A stretch of DNA of 34,652 nt from Clostridia bacterium. Lineage in GTDB: Bacteria > Bacillota > Clostridia > Christensenellales > DUVY01. Positions 33,107 to 34,652 of this stretch are shown here, in pieces (the stretch's first letter is position 1; every line of letters begins with the position of its first letter). The translations under genes were made by a program, and so were the position numbers. The notes under the pieces were generated by a model. The model was not told the origin of the DNA and did no database searches. It saw only the letters and a program-made list of their open reading frames with translations. Location: assembly GCA_026001225.1 (NCBI GenBank), contig BNZQ01000020.1:1-34652 (forward strand). The letters are read 5' to 3'.

Positions 33107-33246
33107 TTTAAATTGAGCATGAGGTTTTGTTTAGCTTGTTGCTTGTCAAACGGAGGAATAATAGTGTCGCGATACGTATGTTGTTTTATAATACCCTTGT
33201 CAATATGATGTGACCCCAAAAGATTGGACAATTTAAATAGTTTTGA

Positions 33247-34041
33247 TTAAGCGGCTTGTTGTCTGTATTGTACCGGCGACAAGCCGTTTAGTTTTAGCTT
33301 TATTCTGTCATTGTTGTAGTATCGTATGTATTCGTGCAGCTCTGTTATGAAGTGTTCCGTTGATGTGAACTTCTTTATATACAGAAGTTCAGATTTTAGG
33401 TGTCCGAAAAAGTTTTCCATTACGGCATTGTCGAGGCAGTTTCCTTTTCGGGACATACTTTGAACGATTCCGTTTTCAGCGAGCATTTTTTGGTAAGCTT
33501 TCATTTGGTAGTGCCAGCCTTGGTCTGAATGAATTATCATTCCAATCGGGTTTTCAATCCTCGCCAGCGCAGCTTCCAACATATCTTTCACTAATGCGAA
33601 GTTAGGACTTGCCGTTATGTTGTAACTTACTATCTCGCCGTTGTAAATATCCAAGAGCGAAGAGAGGTAAAATTTTTCATTAAACAGCGAAAACTCCGTT
33701 ATGTCCGTCACAAGTTTTTCGTAAGGTTTCTTTGATACAAAGTTGCGGTCAAGTATGTTCGGCGCAATCCTTCCCACTTCGCCTTTATATGACTTGTACT
33801 TCTTGAAACGCACCTTACAGCAGAGTTTTAGTTCTTTCATTAGTTTCTGCACGGTCTTGTGGTTAATGACTACTTTTTCAGCTCTTAATCGGCATAATAT
33901 CCGTCTGTACCCGTATCTTCCTTTGTTTTCGTGAAAGATTCCCTTTATTAGCTCCTTAATCTCAGAATACTTGTCAGGCTTGTCGTTTGTCGAAATGTAG
34001 TAGTAATATGTGCTTCTCGGTAATCCGGAAAGTTCCAGCAA
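33247..34041 (-). CDS. IS3-family transposase OrfB (DDE integrase domain)
   Basis: The 264-residue frame, as opened from its first ATG-like start, contains the HTH_21 region with YGYRRILCRL and the rve catalytic core. The DDE triad is visible: Asp113 in VTDITEF, Asp173 in IHSDQGWHYQ and Glu209 in DNAVMENFFGHLKSE, spaced D(60)D(35)E as in the IS3 family. It ends with the conserved RIKLKLNGLSPVQYR. The frame continues upstream without a stop into the orfA region in the -1 phase (RRIVSELRREFPFRALLELSG-like sequence), so the real product is the OrfAB fusion made by frameshifting. Confidence 0.93.
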   Translation of the reverse strand: MLELSGLPRSTYYYYISTNDKPDKYSEIKELIKGIFHENKGRYGYRRILCRLRAEKVVINHKTVQKLMKELKLCCKVRFKKYKSYKGEVGRIAPNILDRNFVSKKPYEKLVTDITEFSLFNEKFYLSSLLDIYNGEIVSYNITASPNFALVKDMLEAALARIENPIGMIIHSDQGWHYQMKAYQKMLAENGIVQSMSRKGNCLDNAVMENFFGHLKSELLYIKKFTSTEHFITELHEYIRYYNNDRIKLKLNGLSPVQYRQQAA

Positions 34042-34076
34042 CGCCCGAAACGGAAACTCCCGCCTTAGCTCAGAGA

Positions 34077-34463
34077 CTATTCGGGCTTTGTCTCGTTCTC
34101 CAACTTTATTCTGGATAGAGCTAAGGCGTGTAATTTTTTTAAGTATTCGTTCTCCATGCGTAACCGCTGATTCTCTGCAATTAAATCTTCCTCAACGGCT
34201 TTCTCTAAATTCGGTGGTTTAAGCGGCCTGCCTTTACCTCTCGCGTTTAAGCCCCGTCTTTCTTTCATCAGTCCCTCCGGTCCTTCCTCAAGATATATTC
34301 TCTCCCAAAGTTTAAGACTGTCTTTCCCATTTTGCGGTATTGTGCAAATCCCTAACATTACTGCCGTTTCTCCGTAACCTAAATGCTCTCTTCGCATCTT
34401 CTCAACCGCGGCTATCTTAAACTCTCCGCTGTATACTTTGTTCGTCCTGCCTCTTTTGCCCAT
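34077..34463 (-). CDS. IS3-family OrfA (helix-turn-helix DNA-binding protein)
   Basis: The 128-residue protein starts KRGRTNKVYSGEFKIAAVEKM and has a helix-turn-helix of the IS150 type (residues about 15-60). It ends with a leucine-zipper-like coiled coil (AEDLIAENQRLRMENEYLKKL type, about 90-115), which mediates OrfA-OrfAB multimerisation. AAAGGAGGTG upstream of the ATG on the minus strand is a very strong ribosome binding site. It overlaps the open -1 frame of OrfB. OrfA normally binds the terminal repeats and regulates transposition. Confidence 0.92.
   Translation of the reverse strand: MGKRGRTNKVYSGEFKIAAVEKMRREHLGYGETAVMLGICTIPQNGKDSLKLWERIYLEEGPEGLMKERRGLNARGKGRPLKPPNLEKAVEEDLIAENQRLRMENEYLKKLHALALSRIKLENETKPE
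34134..34140 (-). other. Programmed -1 frameshift site (A7) of the IS
   Basis: On the coding strand the orfA codons read TTA AAA AAA TTA, giving the slippery heptamer A-AAA-AAA in the correct phase. After a -1 slip the reading continues with no stop into orfB. This is the standard way IS3 elements make OrfAB. Confidence 0.8.
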
Positions 34464-34589
34464 AAAAATGCACCTCCTTTAGTTTAACACTTTTTTTCCT
34501 AAGTGTCCAACTTCTGGGGTGCATTTCAATATTGATGAGGGTATTTTTTATTTTAGTCGTGCCGGACGTAAAATGGCGGAGGTTTTTTT

Positions 34590-34652
34590 ATGGCAACCAA
34601 AGTAGTGACGAAAACGGGGCAACAAAAAGTTTTGTATACTCCGAACGAAAAG
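34590..34652 (+). CDS. Start of an unidentified gene, truncated by the window edge
   Basis: An ATG with GGAGG 8 nt upstream opens a frame of 21 codons (MATKVVTKTGQQKVLYTPNEK) that runs off the end. There are too few residues to identify it. It lies 45 bp after the right arm of the split stem-loop, so the IS may have separated it from upstream control sequences. Confidence 0.55.
   Translation, partial: MATKVVTKTGQQKVLYTPNEK

Larger units (their letters stand above)
33211..34523. mobile_element. IS3-family insertion sequence, IS150-like, intact
   Basis: The element of about 1.31 kb carries orfA and orfB on the minus strand. Its ends are imperfect inverted repeats, TGACCCCAAAAGATTGGACA at the left and, as the complement of the right end, TGCACCCCAGAAGTTGGACA; both start with TG, as IS3-family ends do. 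No clear target duplication was found, and the left end could be two bases further out (33209). Both genes and the frameshift signal are intact, so it may be active. Confidence 0.88.
33190..34549 (+). terminator. Stem-loop (probable intrinsic terminator) split by the IS element
   Basis: The left arm AATACCCTTGTCAATAT (33190-33206) and the right arm ATATTGATGAGGGTATT (34529-34545) form a 17-bp stem with two G-U pairs and are followed by TTTTATTTT. The IS lies exactly in the loop. Before insertion this would be a strong Rho-independent terminator downstream of tRNA-Gly. A TATAAT at 33187-33192 overlaps the left arm, so an operator-like palindrome is the alternative reading. Confidence 0.65.

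Noticed and set aside
33142..33206. Short leader ORF (GGAGG, then GTG near 33164) ending in the left arm of the split hairpin, as an attenuator
   Set aside because: Only 14 codons, no regulatory codon run, and the hairpin is interrupted by the IS; the evidence is too thin.
33211..33213. Target-site duplication of the IS
   Set aside because: The bases flanking the two ends (GATG and TTTC) do not match for either choice of left end, so none is claimed.

Overview
The window is a 34.6 kb chromosomal segment of a low-complexity-rich, moderately high-GC member of the Bacillota, most likely an uncultivated anaerobic Clostridia lineage. The evidence is a six-subunit Rnf ferredoxin:NAD+ oxidoreductase operon in the order CDGEAB, and the Firmicute-type gene string coaBC-priA-def-fmt-rlmN-rsgA. 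The taxonomic placement is inference; no rRNA is present. Almost every gene is on the + strand. Housekeeping genes are GC-rich, whereas two inserted blocks and the IS at the right end are visibly AT-richer.

Layout: rhamnulokinase (rhaB) behind a strong promoter; a CxxC thioredoxin-like protein, an XRE regulator and a half-length TauE/SafE permease; the rnfCDGEAB operon behind its own promoter, with an unusually long RnfG carrying two flavin-attachment motifs; ruvC, ruvA and ruvB (Holliday junction processing); queA and tgt (queuosine); an AT-rich block of two membrane proteins plus a RelB/RelE-type toxin-antitoxin pair; coaBC (coenzyme A), priA, a zinc-ribbon membrane protein, def, fmt and rlmN; a second AT-rich block (four-helix-bundle 'S23' protein with repeats, membrane protein, CPCC-domain protein, large lipoprotein) lying where stp-pknB normally sit; rsgA, a dCMP-deaminase-family protein, ftsA and ftsZ, trmL, tRNA-Gly(CCC), an IS3-family (IS150-like) element, and the first 21 codons of an unidentified gene.

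The most striking property is the density of interspersed, structured repeats. At least five families can be recognised by eye: (1) about 120-130 bp nested palindromes with a conserved apical TCATGTA...TACAYTC, four copies whose stems differ in sequence but keep pairing; (2) 55-60 bp palindromes with the leader GATAAAAGTTTTTGAAAG, four copies, one inverted; (3) about 85 bp GCGTTTGGTCGGA elements with a covarying hairpin, two copies; (4) an approximately 60 bp element found between rnfG and rnfE and also inserted in frame inside queA; (5) small GAGATT...AATGAC elements. On top of these there are many 7-bp-period tandem arrays, which lie in leaders, across stop codons and even within coaBC, queA and rsgA. 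The IS element lies in the loop of a 17-bp stem, resembling the palindrome-targeting IS1397/ISKpn1 group. ruvB and coaBC share a promoter core that overlaps the start codon, suggesting leaderless mRNAs.

All functional calls come from reading the sequence and recalling family motifs; no database search was run.
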